DNA of 64,000 nt, from contig OZ223208.1 of NCBI GenBank assembly GCA_965140405.1, positions 1,674,001 through 1,738,000 on the forward strand, given 5' to 3'. This document shows, piece by piece, positions 1 through 8,676 of the stretch. Positions within the stretch are counted from its first letter, which is position 1. The number at the start of each line of letters is the position of its first letter. The notes below the pieces were generated by a model. That model did not search any database. It saw only the letters and a list, made by a program, of their open reading frames with translations, and was not told where the DNA came from. This stretch comes from G963556115 sp963666605 (GTDB taxonomy: Bacteria > Planctomycetota > SZUA-567). Position numbers and translations under genes: made by a program.

Positions 1-752
1 TTCGGGACATTATAAAAGTCGCGAAGAAGAGAATGCCGTCGATTAATATTGTTCTCAGCCCATGCGTAGTGCAGGGTGAGGACGCGCCAGTAGCAATAGT
101 TGATGCTCTTTCAAGACTTGAACGTTGGGGTGGATGTGACACTATTCTTATTGGGCGTGGTGGCGGCTCGCTTGAAGATCTTGCAGCATTCAATGATGAG
201 AGTGTAGTACGGAGTGTCTTTGCTTGTCGGACTCCTATTATAAGTGCTGTTGGGCATGAGGTCGATGTATCAATTTGTGATCTGGTCGCTGATGTTAGAG
301 CAGCGACACCTTCAGAAGGGGCAGAGATAGCAGTACCCGAGATTATTGAGAGCAGAAGGAGGGTGCAGTTCTTGACTCAGAGACTTTCAAATGCCCTCCA
401 GAGTAAGTTGGAGACTTCTAAAAGTCGGGTGAGTTTTCTGGCTCGCCGTAGAGGTTGGAATGTTCCAGAAGGGCTGCTTGGTCAGAATCTTCAGAGGGTA
501 GACTACCTTTCAGAGAAGGTACTAGACATTGGTGATGATATTGTAAGTGACAAGAAGGCCAAACTGGCACTTCTCTCGGCGAGACTTGAAGGGCTTAGTC
601 CGTTAGGAATACTTGGAAGAGGATACTCTGTTACTCGTTCTGAGGAGAATAAATTGCTTAAGAGCAGTCAACAGGTCAAAATTGGTGATAAAATAAAGAC
701 AAACCTTTCAGAAGGAGTTATCTTCTCTGAGGTTGTAGATATAGAGGAGTAG
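1..752 (+). CDS. xseA: Exodeoxyribonuclease VII large subunit, 3' part
   Basis: Large subunit of exonuclease VII, which with XseB degrades single-stranded DNA in both directions. The frame is open from the first full codon at base 3 (RDIIKVAKKR...), so the N-terminal OB-fold lies outside the window and about 249 C-terminal residues remain. Seen: the conserved stretch IGRGGGSLEDL and the following SAVGHEVD and RAATPSEGAE segments of the catalytic domain, then a long helical region. It lies 4 bases before xseB, the usual gene pair, so cotranscription is expected. Family assignment is secure; only the start is missing. Confidence 0.96.
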   Translation, partial: RDIIKVAKKRMPSINIVLSPCVVQGEDAPVAIVDALSRLERWGGCDTILIGRGGGSLEDLAAFNDESVVRSVFACRTPIISAVGHEVDVSICDLVADVRAATPSEGAEIAVPEIIESRRRVQFLTQRLSNALQSKLETSKSRVSFLARRRGWNVPEGLLGQNLQRVDYLSEKVLDIGDDIVSDKKAKLALLSARLEGLSPLGILGRGYSVTRSEENKLLKSSQQVKIGDKIKTNLSEGVIFSEVVDIEE

Positions 753-756
753 GATT

Positions 757-1002
757 GTGGCTAAAAAGAAAGAAAAGTCTTTTGAGGAAATACTTGCGCA
801 GACAGAGGATATTGTAGATAATTTAGAGAGCTCTGATATAGGACTTGAAGATGCACTTAAACTATATGAAGAAGGTGTCGGGGGACTCAGGAAGTGTGTT
901 TCTATGGTCAAAGGGGCTGAAGAGAAGGTAAAGATACTGCTAGAAAGTTCAAAGGATGCTTTTGAGCTTGCTGAGTTCGAGAGTGCTGAAGACGAAGAGT
1001 AA
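757..1002 (+). CDS. xseB: Exodeoxyribonuclease VII small subunit
   Basis: Small helical subunit of exonuclease VII, 81 residues, normal for the family. Typical features are the N-terminal SFEEILAQ segment, LEDALKLYEEG and a Lys/Glu-rich C-terminus. The start is GTG, with an aggagtagga Shine-Dalgarno stretch overlapping the end of xseA, so translation is probably coupled. A longer gap (72 bases) separates it from ispA. Confidence 0.95.
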   Translation: MAKKKEKSFEEILAQTEDIVDNLESSDIGLEDALKLYEEGVGGLRKCVSMVKGAEEKVKILLESSKDAFELAEFESAEDEE

Positions 1003-1074
1003 GTATTTGACAGTTGTGTTGTTGGTATTACGTTTTTTATTCGTTATTACCAACTAAAAAGGGAGTGAGGGAAT

Positions 1075-1950
1075 ATGGAGAGGTTGGACAAATTTATTGA
1101 AGAGAAGGTTTTGGAGATAAACTCTGCTCTAGAAGCGACTCTTCCGAAGGTTGATGTTGCACCATACATTCTGCATGAGGCTATGAGATATAGCGTGCTC
1201 GGCAGCGGAAAAAGAATTAGAGCTCTCATCGTGTTGATGTGTAGTGGGTTTGGTGATAGTGAAGAAGATCTTATGACGGCTGCTGTGGCTATGGAGATGG
1301 TTCATGCGTATAGCCTTGTACATGATGATCTGCCAGCAATGGATGATGATGAGCTCCGTAGAGGAAAACTCACAACACATAAAGCATATGATGAAGCAAC
1401 TGCAATACTTGTCGGGGACGCATTATTGACGTTTGCCTTTGAGGTGATAGCGTCAGGGTATAGACCAAACAAGGTAATGAAGTGTATAAAAATTCTTGCT
1501 AGAGCCTCTGGGCACCTAGGAATGATAGGTGGGCAGATACTAGACATTGAAGCGGAGAAGAAGGTGATTACTTCAGAAGAATTGGAGGATATTCACCGTA
1601 GAAAGACTGGTGCTATAATTGCAGCTTCATGCCAAATAGGAGCTATAGTTGCAGGAGCTGAAAATGGCGTGGTAGAGAAACTTTGTGAGTACGGAAAATA
1701 TTTAGGACTCGCTTTTCAAATAACAGATGATATACTCGATGTTACTGCAGAGCAAAGTGAACTCGGTAAGTCTATAGGCAAGGACGAGCGTGATGGTAAG
1801 GCTACTTACGTATCAATATTTGGAGTTGAGAAGTCTAGAGAATTAGCAAAAAACGCAATCAATCAAGCGAAAAGTGCACTCAAAGAATTTGGAGCAGAAG
1901 CTTTGATGCTGAGACTGCTTGCTGACTATGTAGGTGAAAGAAAGAAATAG
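1075..1950 (+). CDS. ispA: Polyprenyl (farnesyl/geranylgeranyl) diphosphate synthase
   Basis: Short-chain trans-prenyltransferase that condenses isopentenyl diphosphate with allylic diphosphates for quinone and lipid-carrier synthesis. Both aspartate-rich metal-binding motifs are visible: DDLPAMDDDELRRG near residue 82 and DDILDVT near residue 217; the GKRIRA substrate-binding segment is also present. At 291 residues it has the normal length. The ATG is preceded by gggagtgaggg. The order xseA-xseB-ispA is common in bacteria; the usual next gene dxs is absent here. Chain length (C15 or C20) cannot be read reliably from sequence alone. Confidence 0.94.
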   Translation: MERLDKFIEEKVLEINSALEATLPKVDVAPYILHEAMRYSVLGSGKRIRALIVLMCSGFGDSEEDLMTAAVAMEMVHAYSLVHDDLPAMDDDELRRGKLTTHKAYDEATAILVGDALLTFAFEVIASGYRPNKVMKCIKILARASGHLGMIGGQILDIEAEKKVITSEELEDIHRRKTGAIIAASCQIGAIVAGAENGVVEKLCEYGKYLGLAFQITDDILDVTAEQSELGKSIGKDERDGKATYVSIFGVEKSRELAKNAINQAKSALKEFGAEALMLRLLADYVGERKK

Positions 1951-1951
1951 T

Positions 1952-2605
1952 ATGGCTGAAGAAGAAGATGTAGATATCGTTGCAGTGTGCAAGGATATAC
2001 TTGTTGCCCTAATAGATGGGAAGACACCTGAAGAGGTACAGGCTGTACTCACTCAGAAGGGTATAAGTGAAGAAGATGCGCAGAACCTGATGAATGTGAC
2101 AATAATCTGCACTCAAGAGGTGACTCCAGTTATAGAGCAAAGAGTTTCTATGGAAGAGGCTTTGAACAAGCTTACAGCTCAAGGACTCGAGGAGAATATG
2201 GCGAAAGCTCTCTCCGATATGATTCTGACTGTTATGGGAACAAATGCAGCGAGTAATGCTGGCATAGATATTGATGATAAAAGTGAGCCTGTGATCTCGC
2301 ATGAAGAGATGACACATATTATGCGCCTTGCGATGGCTGTACATACAGATCAAATGAAGAATGTACCAGATAGTAATATCGTTGCTGCTATCAAAAATAT
2401 TAAAGGAATAGAAGATGTCAAGCATATAGGAAATGACATCGAAGGCTTTGTCGCAAATGTAAAATTGGCAAAGCAGGCTATGGAAAGAACTAGAGGGGGA
2501 TTAAGCTTGCCTGATGTTATAAAGCAGCTCGGTCTCGATAAGAAGGAGCCATATGTTGCCGTGCTTGCTCTCTTCTTCCTCAAAGCGGCTGTGAATAATA
2601 AGTAG
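1952..2605 (+). CDS. Uncharacterised acidic helical protein
   Basis: 217 residues, not recognised. The start chosen is the ATG 1 base after the ispA stop; an upstream in-frame ATG at 1934 lies inside ispA and looks less likely. The protein is acidic and predicted soluble, without signal peptide or membrane segment. Two internally similar segments (EEVQAVLTQKGISEEDAQNLM and EEALNKLTAQGLEENMAKALS) suggest a duplicated short helical unit resembling UBA-like or helix-turn-helix bundles, but this is only a visual impression. Coupling to ispA suggests cotranscription and says little about function. Confidence 0.7.
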   Translation: MAEEEDVDIVAVCKDILVALIDGKTPEEVQAVLTQKGISEEDAQNLMNVTIICTQEVTPVIEQRVSMEEALNKLTAQGLEENMAKALSDMILTVMGTNAASNAGIDIDDKSEPVISHEEMTHIMRLAMAVHTDQMKNVPDSNIVAAIKNIKGIEDVKHIGNDIEGFVANVKLAKQAMERTRGGLSLPDVIKQLGLDKKEPYVAVLALFFLKAAVNNK

Positions 2606-2631
2606 GCGTAAATTCCTTGAATTATAAGGTA

Positions 2632-2670
2632 ATGATCGGCGTAATTATTACGTATGTATCAAATCTGTGA
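2632..2670 (+). other. Possible branched-chain-rich leader ORF before ilvN
   Basis: A 12-codon ORF reading M-I-G-V-I-I-T-Y-V-S-N-L contains six Ile/Val/Leu codons and lies 130 bases upstream of ilvN. A weak hairpin (actac...gtagt) followed by cctttttaaa lies downstream at about 2690-2730. The AAGG before the ATG is only 2 bases away, poor spacing for a ribosome site. It could be an attenuation leader or chance. Confidence 0.25.
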
Positions 2671-2800
2671 GGCTGTGAGTGTAGGGTCAGTTTTTTACTA
2701 CTGCACGCACTATGTAGTCCTTTTTAAATTAATATTTAGTGGGATAATAACGAGTATTAATTTGTATTGTAAGTAATAACTATTATAAGGAGAATACGAT

Positions 2801-3280
2801 ATGAGACATATAATTTCGGCTTTGGTTAGGAATAAACCGGGTGTTTTAGCGAGGGTTTCTGGACTCTTTAGTGCTAGAGGGTTTAATATTGAATCACTAG
2901 CTGTTGGACAGACCGAAGATCCGGATGTAAGCCGAATGACTGTTGTCGTTCCTGGTGATGAAGCAATACTTGAACAGGTGAGAAAGCAACTAAGTAAGCT
3001 TGTGGACACGATAAAGGTTCAGGACTTTGGTGAGACTAGTTCGGTAATGAGAGACCTTATGATGGTCAAGGTAAAGTCTACCGCAGCCAACCGTAGCGAA
3101 ATAATTGAGATTTCAAATGTCTTTAGAGCGTCAATTATTGATATGACAGGCAATGGCTTGATTATCGAAATAACAGGCGAAGAGGATAAACTCGATCGCT
3201 TTGTAAATATGCTCAGACCTTATGGTATCGTTGAAACTATGCGTACTGGTAGGATTGCGATGGCGAGAAATGAAAAATAG
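2801..3280 (+). CDS. ilvN: Acetolactate synthase small (regulatory) subunit
   Basis: Regulatory subunit of acetohydroxyacid synthase, the first common step of valine, leucine and isoleucine synthesis. 159 residues with the N-terminal ACT domain (RHIISALVRNKPGVLARVSGLF, then GFNIESLAVG) and the C-terminal ALS_ss_C domain. The start has a clear aaggag at 2788-2793. No catalytic subunit (ilvB) is next to it, unlike the common ilvB-ilvN pair, and the next gene overlaps its end. Also called ilvH in some genomes. Confidence 0.95.
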   Translation: MRHIISALVRNKPGVLARVSGLFSARGFNIESLAVGQTEDPDVSRMTVVVPGDEAILEQVRKQLSKLVDTIKVQDFGETSSVMRDLMMVKVKSTAANRSEIIEISNVFRASIIDMTGNGLIIEITGEEDKLDRFVNMLRPYGIVETMRTGRIAMARNEK

Positions 3281-4484
3281 AATCGCAAATAGTATTAAAG
3301 AATTACTGCTTATATTTGTTTTGAGCTCTATCTTGTCTGGAGTAGGATCTTCCTATGCTAGTGAAAATAAGCTTCCTGAACTTGCAAAAAAAGCTCAGGA
3401 AGCATTTGTTTTTATTGCTGGTGGAAGCGGAGCCATCATATCAACTGATGGTTATATTATCACCAATAACCATGTAGTAGGTGGCGGTAGTAGTTTCGGT
3501 GTAGCTCTAGAGGATGGTAGGCAGTTCAAGGCTAGAGTCGTGGGGCGTGATAAAAGAGGCGATCTTGCTTTACTAAAGATAGAGAATGCTAGAAATTTAC
3601 CGCATTATAACCTTGGTGATTCGACAACGATCAGAGTGGGTGAGAAATGTTTAGTCATTGGTAATCCTCTGTCTCTTGGGCAGAATGATAAGAAGCCTTC
3701 TTTTAGCGCTGGTGTAATCTCGGCTGTTCATCAGTTTCGTAAGGGATATAATGATGCGATTGTTGTTGATGCGCCGATAAATCCTGGGAATTCTGGCGGC
3801 CCTCTTCTCAACATGAAAGGGGAGCTTATTGGAATAAACGGTATGACTCAGACACGTATGGGGCTAAGAAGTAACACTGGTATGGGGTATGCAATACCTT
3901 CGTCTCAAATCGAAATATGGCTACCTTTTTTGAAAGCAGCTGAAGGTGGCAATGTCTTTCACGGAAGAATTTCAGGATTTGAGCTTCTTGAGGGGGATGG
4001 TATACTTCTGGTAGAATCGGTCTCTCCTGGATCGGATGCTGAAGCTTCTGGTTTTAGAAGTGGTGACACTCTTTTAGAACTCATGGGTGAACATGTAACG
4101 AACCTTGCTCGTTTTAGCAGTATTCAAGGTGCGTACCCTGCTGGGACAACAATGAGTGCTCGCGTGAAGGGTAGTAATGGGATTGAGAGGAAGTTATTAT
4201 TTGAGTTGTCACCGTTGCGCCCTTGGCGGCAATCATTTATGTTGGCAAGGCCTAAATCTGGTGATAAGTATCCAGTCGTTTCCAAGGTGTTAGGTGGTAC
4301 TACAGCATATAACGCTGGACTCCGTGAAGGTGATCAGATAACTTCTATTAATAATAGTCCTGTGAGGGTACAGGCTATAAATCAAGTATCTAAGTATTTT
4401 TCCAATCTTTGTGCTGGAGATGTGATAAATTTACATGTCGAGAGAGCTGGTAGCAGGGTAGGGATCATTTTTAATGCCGAATGA
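3270..4484 (+). CDS. HtrA/Deg-like trypsin-fold protease with two PDZ domains
   Basis: Exported serine protease or chaperone of the HtrA family, 404 residues. Domains in order: signal peptide or anchor (residues 1-28, ending SSYAS), trypsin-like domain with His in TNNHVV, Asp in RGDLALLKI and Ser in NPGNSGGPL, then two PDZ modules (about 225-310 and 320-400). The catalytic triad is intact. The start ATG at 3270 lies inside the end of ilvN (11-base overlap) and follows ggcgagaa. HtrA proteins degrade or refold misfolded envelope proteins; the link to ilvN is positional only. Confidence 0.88.
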   Translation: MKNRIANSIKELLLIFVLSSILSGVGSSYASENKLPELAKKAQEAFVFIAGGSGAIISTDGYIITNNHVVGGGSSFGVALEDGRQFKARVVGRDKRGDLALLKIENARNLPHYNLGDSTTIRVGEKCLVIGNPLSLGQNDKKPSFSAGVISAVHQFRKGYNDAIVVDAPINPGNSGGPLLNMKGELIGINGMTQTRMGLRSNTGMGYAIPSSQIEIWLPFLKAAEGGNVFHGRISGFELLEGDGILLVESVSPGSDAEASGFRSGDTLLELMGEHVTNLARFSSIQGAYPAGTTMSARVKGSNGIERKLLFELSPLRPWRQSFMLARPKSGDKYPVVSKVLGGTTAYNAGLREGDQITSINNSPVRVQAINQVSKYFSNLCAGDVINLHVERAGSRVGIIFNAE

Positions 4485-4562
4485 TATTTTAGATTGTTAG
4501 ATAATAAATAGTAAGATAGGTATACTATATAATATAGAGAATAATAAAGATTGGAAAATCTT

Positions 4563-5798
4563 ATGATAGATATTGTAACGCTCTTCTTGCACTCGTTTTG
4601 GAGTGTATTGGGGCAGATGGCTCCATACCTTATATTTGGTTATCTAATAGCTGGAGTATTATCGGTATTTGTTACTACTGAAACTGTAAAAAAACATCTT
4701 GGTGGTAGTAAATTTGCTTCTACATTAAAAGCAGCTCTTTTTGGAATGCCACTTCCACTTTGCTCGTGTAGTGTGCTACCAGTGACTGCATCATTACGAA
4801 AGAGTGGTGCTGGACGTGGAGCAATTGCTTCGTTCTTAATATCAACTCCTACAACCGGAGTCGATTCTATCATGGCCGCTTGGGCTCTTATGGGGCCAGT
4901 GTTTGCTATATATCGTGCTATTATGTCTGTATTGCTCGGTATCTCCACCGGGGTACTGGTGAATCTTTTTGGTAAGAATGGCGTAGAGGTGACTAAAGAT
5001 ATGGTTATTGAGGAACATAGTGATAATGAGAGCGGCGGTTGTTGCGGAAGTAATATTGAATTAGAAAAGAGTAGTAAGCTAACAAGTGCTTTGAAGTATG
5101 GATTTATTACGATTCCTAGAGATTTGGGTAAACCTTTATTTGTAGGTATCATTATTGCAAGTATTATATCTGCTCTTATCGAAGCGAATTTTATCGATCA
5201 ATTCTTGGGTGATGGAATTGGTACAATGCTGATAATGCTTGTTCTCGGTATTCCTCTATATGTCTGTGCGACTGCTTCTATCCCACTTGCTCTTGGGTTT
5301 ATGGCTCTTGGGGCTAGTCCTGGTGCTGCCTTTGTTTTTCTTATTGCAGGCCCAGCTACAAACGCGGCAACGATTACAGTGCTTTGGAAGATGATAGGAA
5401 AGAGATCAACAATTATAATGCTTTCGTGTATGTTCTTTGGGGCTTTATTTGGAGGAATGTTGCTTGATGCTACCTGGAGTGATCTGGGAGTGGGCTCCAT
5501 AGCTGCTGATATGCATCCTGAACATAGTGCTACATGGTTCTACTCTTTGTCTGCAATCGTATTGGTTCTTATACAGCTTTGGAGTATGTTTGGCAACAGC
5601 ATTGTTGCCAGGCTGACTGGTGTGGAAAATAGCCAGTCGTGTTGTAACTCGACTAGAGCAGATGTTGTGAAGACTTCTTGTTGTAGTTCGTCTGCTAAAA
5701 GAGAGGTGTCTTGCTGTGGATCTGATATCAAGAATGAGCAGGGGGATATGTCTCAGAAAAATGATAGTAGTAGCTCTTCATGTTGCTTTCCTAAATAG
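4563..5798 (+). CDS. Cysteine-rich permease, SO_0444/ArsP-like metal efflux family
   Basis: Polytopic membrane protein of the DUF318 permease family (ArsP and SO_0444-type putative Cu/Zn exporters), 411 residues from the ATG; a TTG at 4551 is an alternative start. Two homologous membrane halves are visible. The first carries the conserved LPLCSCSVLP motif; a hydrophilic central loop carries GGCCGSN, and the C-terminal tail has CC pairs at SQSCCNS, SCCSSS, VSCCGS and SSCCFPK. These CC pairs are likely soft-metal ligands. No ArsR regulator is adjacent, although such regulators often accompany the family. Substrate is inferred, not shown. Confidence 0.82.
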   Translation: MIDIVTLFLHSFWSVLGQMAPYLIFGYLIAGVLSVFVTTETVKKHLGGSKFASTLKAALFGMPLPLCSCSVLPVTASLRKSGAGRGAIASFLISTPTTGVDSIMAAWALMGPVFAIYRAIMSVLLGISTGVLVNLFGKNGVEVTKDMVIEEHSDNESGGCCGSNIELEKSSKLTSALKYGFITIPRDLGKPLFVGIIIASIISALIEANFIDQFLGDGIGTMLIMLVLGIPLYVCATASIPLALGFMALGASPGAAFVFLIAGPATNAATITVLWKMIGKRSTIIMLSCMFFGALFGGMLLDATWSDLGVGSIAADMHPEHSATWFYSLSAIVLVLIQLWSMFGNSIVARLTGVENSQSCCNSTRADVVKTSCCSSSAKREVSCCGSDIKNEQGDMSQKNDSSSSSCCFPK

Positions 5799-5820
5799 CT
5801 TGTTAATCTTTAATACGTTG

Positions 5821-5851
5821 AAGGGTGCGGCGTGCCGTGCCCTTATTTTTT
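5821..5851 (+). terminator. Intrinsic terminator after the metal permease
   Basis: An 11-base-pair stem (aagggtgcggc with gccgtgccctt, including two G-T pairs) is followed by attttttaag. It separates the permease gene from the HEAT-repeat gene. Confidence 0.85.
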
Positions 5852-5868
5852 AAGAGGATATTTTTCAT

Positions 5869-7209
5869 ATGTTTAGATCGGTATATCTGATTCTTCTATG
5901 TTGTCTACTTCTTACCAATTTTAGTAGGGTTTTAGCAGCAGATTCAGCTTCGGTAATAGCTGAATTTGATGTGGCTTGTGATTTGGCGGGTAGGAGTGAG
6001 CTCGAGAGAAAAGAGGCAATAAGGGATATTGTCTTGCAGGGTAGTGTAAATGAAGATTATTTTATATCAATGATTGATAGTGACACGATAGTCCAGAGGC
6101 AGATTGCTGCGGAAGTGCTTGGGAGTATTGGTAGTTTGAAATCAGAGAAGGTTTTATTACAAGCTCTGGATAATAAGGATGTCTTTCTACAAGGTGCGGC
6201 TGCTCGGGCATTGGCTGTACTATATTCAAGACTTCCTCAGGATATTTTAGTAGCACGACTTCGCTCTACCGATAAGACTATTGTCAGTATGGCTGTAATG
6301 TATGGAGCGTATAAACGAGCTAGGTATGCAAAGGAAGCTCTCGAACCTGATCTATTGAATGCTGTTAGTGACTTACTCGCAGTAGTGAAAGATATTAACG
6401 AAGTACAAGCTGCAGTAATGGTGCTCAAGTATGCAAATACGCAAGAAGCTGTAATGGCGCTTTTAAAGATTGCTGGTACTACTGATAACTTGAGCGTCAA
6501 GATCGAAATTTGTAGAGCTCTAGAAGCTATCGCTCCAGAGGGTAAAGCACCAACTATAGAAGAACTCGCTATGTGTGGGATTTCAGCTGTAGAGGTAGAG
6601 GCTTGGGCTGCACTATCGGCAATGGGTTACAAAGATACAGATAAGTCCTTGGTTGTTCTGGCAACTAGCCCTATCCCTGAGGTGCAGGCAAGGGCTATAG
6701 AAGCACTAGCTAAGTATGCTGGGAGTAAGTATGATCAGCTTTATATTGCTGCTCTAAAGAGTCCTGTCTCTGATGTGAGGCTTCAAGCCCTCTATGCGTT
6801 GGAAAGCACTAATAGTGTGCATTCTGCATCTGAGATAGCAAAAATGATGGGCCCCGCAGGGGATGAAGATCCGTTCATAAGGGCTGAATCAGCACTTATC
6901 TTTGCAAAGCTTACTCATTCTGGTGGACTTGGACCGCTTCTGAAGGACAGTAGGAACGAGAATGAAAAGATGATAGAGTTCAGGCTTGCGGCAATTCGGG
7001 CTCTTGGTGAACTGGGGGATAGCGGGGCTCTGCGCGCTCTTATCGATATGCTTAGAGATGATGATATGCTTGTACGTGTTGAGGCTGCAACTTCTTTGGG
7101 GATGATTGGTGATAAGAGAGCATTAAAGAGCTTGCTGGAAGCACAAAAAAATCGTAAAGGTGAGGAATTGATGGTTTTAAAACAGGCTATTGAACAAATT
7201 AATAAATAG
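5869..7209 (+). CDS. Exported HEAT-repeat protein
   Basis: 446 residues. An N-terminal signal peptide (hydrophobic LILLCCLLLT, cleavage likely after VLAA) is followed by about ten PBS-lyase-type HEAT repeats. Repeat units are seen as AAEVLGSIGSLKSEKVLLQAL, AARALAVLY, AIRALGELGDSGALRALIDML and AATSLGMIGDKRALKSLLEA. Such solenoids are protein-binding scaffolds, here probably in the periplasm. No catalytic motif is visible. The gene sits alone between a terminator and a convergent operon. Its ribosome site is aagagg, 12 bases before the ATG. Confidence 0.8.
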   Translation: MFRSVYLILLCCLLLTNFSRVLAADSASVIAEFDVACDLAGRSELERKEAIRDIVLQGSVNEDYFISMIDSDTIVQRQIAAEVLGSIGSLKSEKVLLQALDNKDVFLQGAAARALAVLYSRLPQDILVARLRSTDKTIVSMAVMYGAYKRARYAKEALEPDLLNAVSDLLAVVKDINEVQAAVMVLKYANTQEAVMALLKIAGTTDNLSVKIEICRALEAIAPEGKAPTIEELAMCGISAVEVEAWAALSAMGYKDTDKSLVVLATSPIPEVQARAIEALAKYAGSKYDQLYIAALKSPVSDVRLQALYALESTNSVHSASEIAKMMGPAGDEDPFIRAESALIFAKLTHSGGLGPLLKDSRNENEKMIEFRLAAIRALGELGDSGALRALIDMLRDDDMLVRVEAATSLGMIGDKRALKSLLEAQKNRKGEELMVLKQAIEQINK

Positions 7210-7413
7210 TTTTTATCTATGAAGAATAGATTGTTGGCGAAAACAGCATGATGCTCGTCAGCTATCATTAAGTACTTTAAATTGATACCTAGGTCATATA
7301 AAATGTTTATTTAAAGTAAAAGTGTAGAACTTTATGTTGTTTTAATTATTGTAGATATTTTGTAATTATTGAACGATACGAGAGGGTATGTCTGATATGA
7401 ACGTGTACTAGGA

Positions 7414-8676
7414 TTATTCGTTATTACTATCTTTTACCCATTTCAAGACTTCTTCTTTGTTACTAAGCATCCATTTGTTTGAAGCAGTGGCTGCACTATT
7501 GAGCCTTCGGGCACTTGCCATTAGGTCTGAAAGTCCTTTGAGATCAAGCTTGATCTTGGATAAAAAATCACAAATATCAGGGAAGTTATTATAGAAATCA
7601 GCAGAGGCAAATATGTGGATGTCTTCGCTACGCCCAAATACTTCCAGAGGGTCACTGAGCATCTTTACCTTCCATTCACCAAACATCCAGTGTGGAGTCC
7701 ATGCAGCAACAACAATAGGTCTTTTATTTTTTAGTGCTTCTTCCAGTTTACTCACCATGTACTTGTCACTTTTGCCAATAATTCGGTAATTTGCCAGACC
7801 ATATATTTCAATAGCTCTCTCTGTCATGTGGTGGAGTTTTGAATCTGGGTCTATTCCATAAATGACCCCACCATCGCTGTATTCGGCAAGATCTTCTATA
7901 GAGTTTACATTCATATATTCTGGGACAACTAGTCCTAGTCTTGCTCCGGTAAGCCATGCTCCAAGATCAACGATAGAGTCTCCGGCGTCGAGTACAAATG
8001 CCGCATGGGTATCTGGAAGCCATACTGAAGGGGTTATGTCTGCTCTGTTGGTAAACATCATCTGCCATAAGTCGGTTAGGGTGTTCTGAGAAATTCCCTT
8101 GGCTGTAATATCCACATTTAAGTTTGTATCCATAGCTTCAGAAATCAAACTAGTAATAACAGTTGATGTTGGCCACTCTTTAACATAGCCAATTCTTACA
8201 AGAGGCTTGCCTTTTTTGTATCGGAATATGTCCTCTGAGTTGGTTGCAGGAGGAGTAACGAGAAAGATGTAAAATATGATATATATAATACATACTGGAA
8301 GTGTTGCGATAGCAACAAGCTTTACCCAGCGCGGTATTTCAAAGATTTTATCTTTACAGCTCTTTAAAGTTGCTGTCATCTTTTCTAGGAAGGAGAGTTT
8401 GACTTCCTCTTCCTTACTTTTGTCAGCAAAGTCGCCACCAACTAGGTCGTCAATGGAATCTTCGCCATCCTCGGTTGATGTTTCTGAAGTATCCTCTCCT
8501 TTCTTCTTTCTAAGAGAGGCGGCTGTGTTTAGAAGTATATTCTTGATTTCTTGTTGGAGGGTCTCTTCGCTAGGTTTTTCAAAATATCCTTCCTGCTCAA
8601 CCTTTGGTGGTTCAGATATTTTATTGGCAACCTTTTCAAGAAGCCATGCTATGAGCCTCTTGAAAATTCCTATCAC
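7414..8676 (-). CDS. Membrane-anchored OpuAC-like (glycine betaine-binding fold) protein
   Basis: 420 residues. Residues 1-115 are hydrophilic and strongly acidic (EDTSETSTEDGEDSIDD). A single membrane segment follows (about 117-140, LVAIATLPVCIIYIIFYIF), then a C-terminal OpuAC-type substrate-binding domain (VRIGYVKEWPTSTVITSLI..., ADITPSVWLPDTHAAF, PIVVAAWTPHWMF). The tryptophans that form the aromatic cage in betaine-binding proteins are partly present (W in EWPTS, SVWLP and AWTPHW). No ABC ATPase or permease is nearby, so a sensory or structural role is as likely as transport. It overlaps the upstream gene by 4 bases. Confidence 0.8.
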   Translation of the reverse strand: MIGIFKRLIAWLLEKVANKISEPPKVEQEGYFEKPSEETLQQEIKNILLNTAASLRKKKGEDTSETSTEDGEDSIDDLVGGDFADKSKEEEVKLSFLEKMTATLKSCKDKIFEIPRWVKLVAIATLPVCIIYIIFYIFLVTPPATNSEDIFRYKKGKPLVRIGYVKEWPTSTVITSLISEAMDTNLNVDITAKGISQNTLTDLWQMMFTNRADITPSVWLPDTHAAFVLDAGDSIVDLGAWLTGARLGLVVPEYMNVNSIEDLAEYSDGGVIYGIDPDSKLHHMTERAIEIYGLANYRIIGKSDKYMVSKLEEALKNKRPIVVAAWTPHWMFGEWKVKMLSDPLEVFGRSEDIHIFASADFYNNFPDICDFLSKIKLDLKGLSDLMASARRLNSAATASNKWMLSNKEEVLKWVKDSNNE

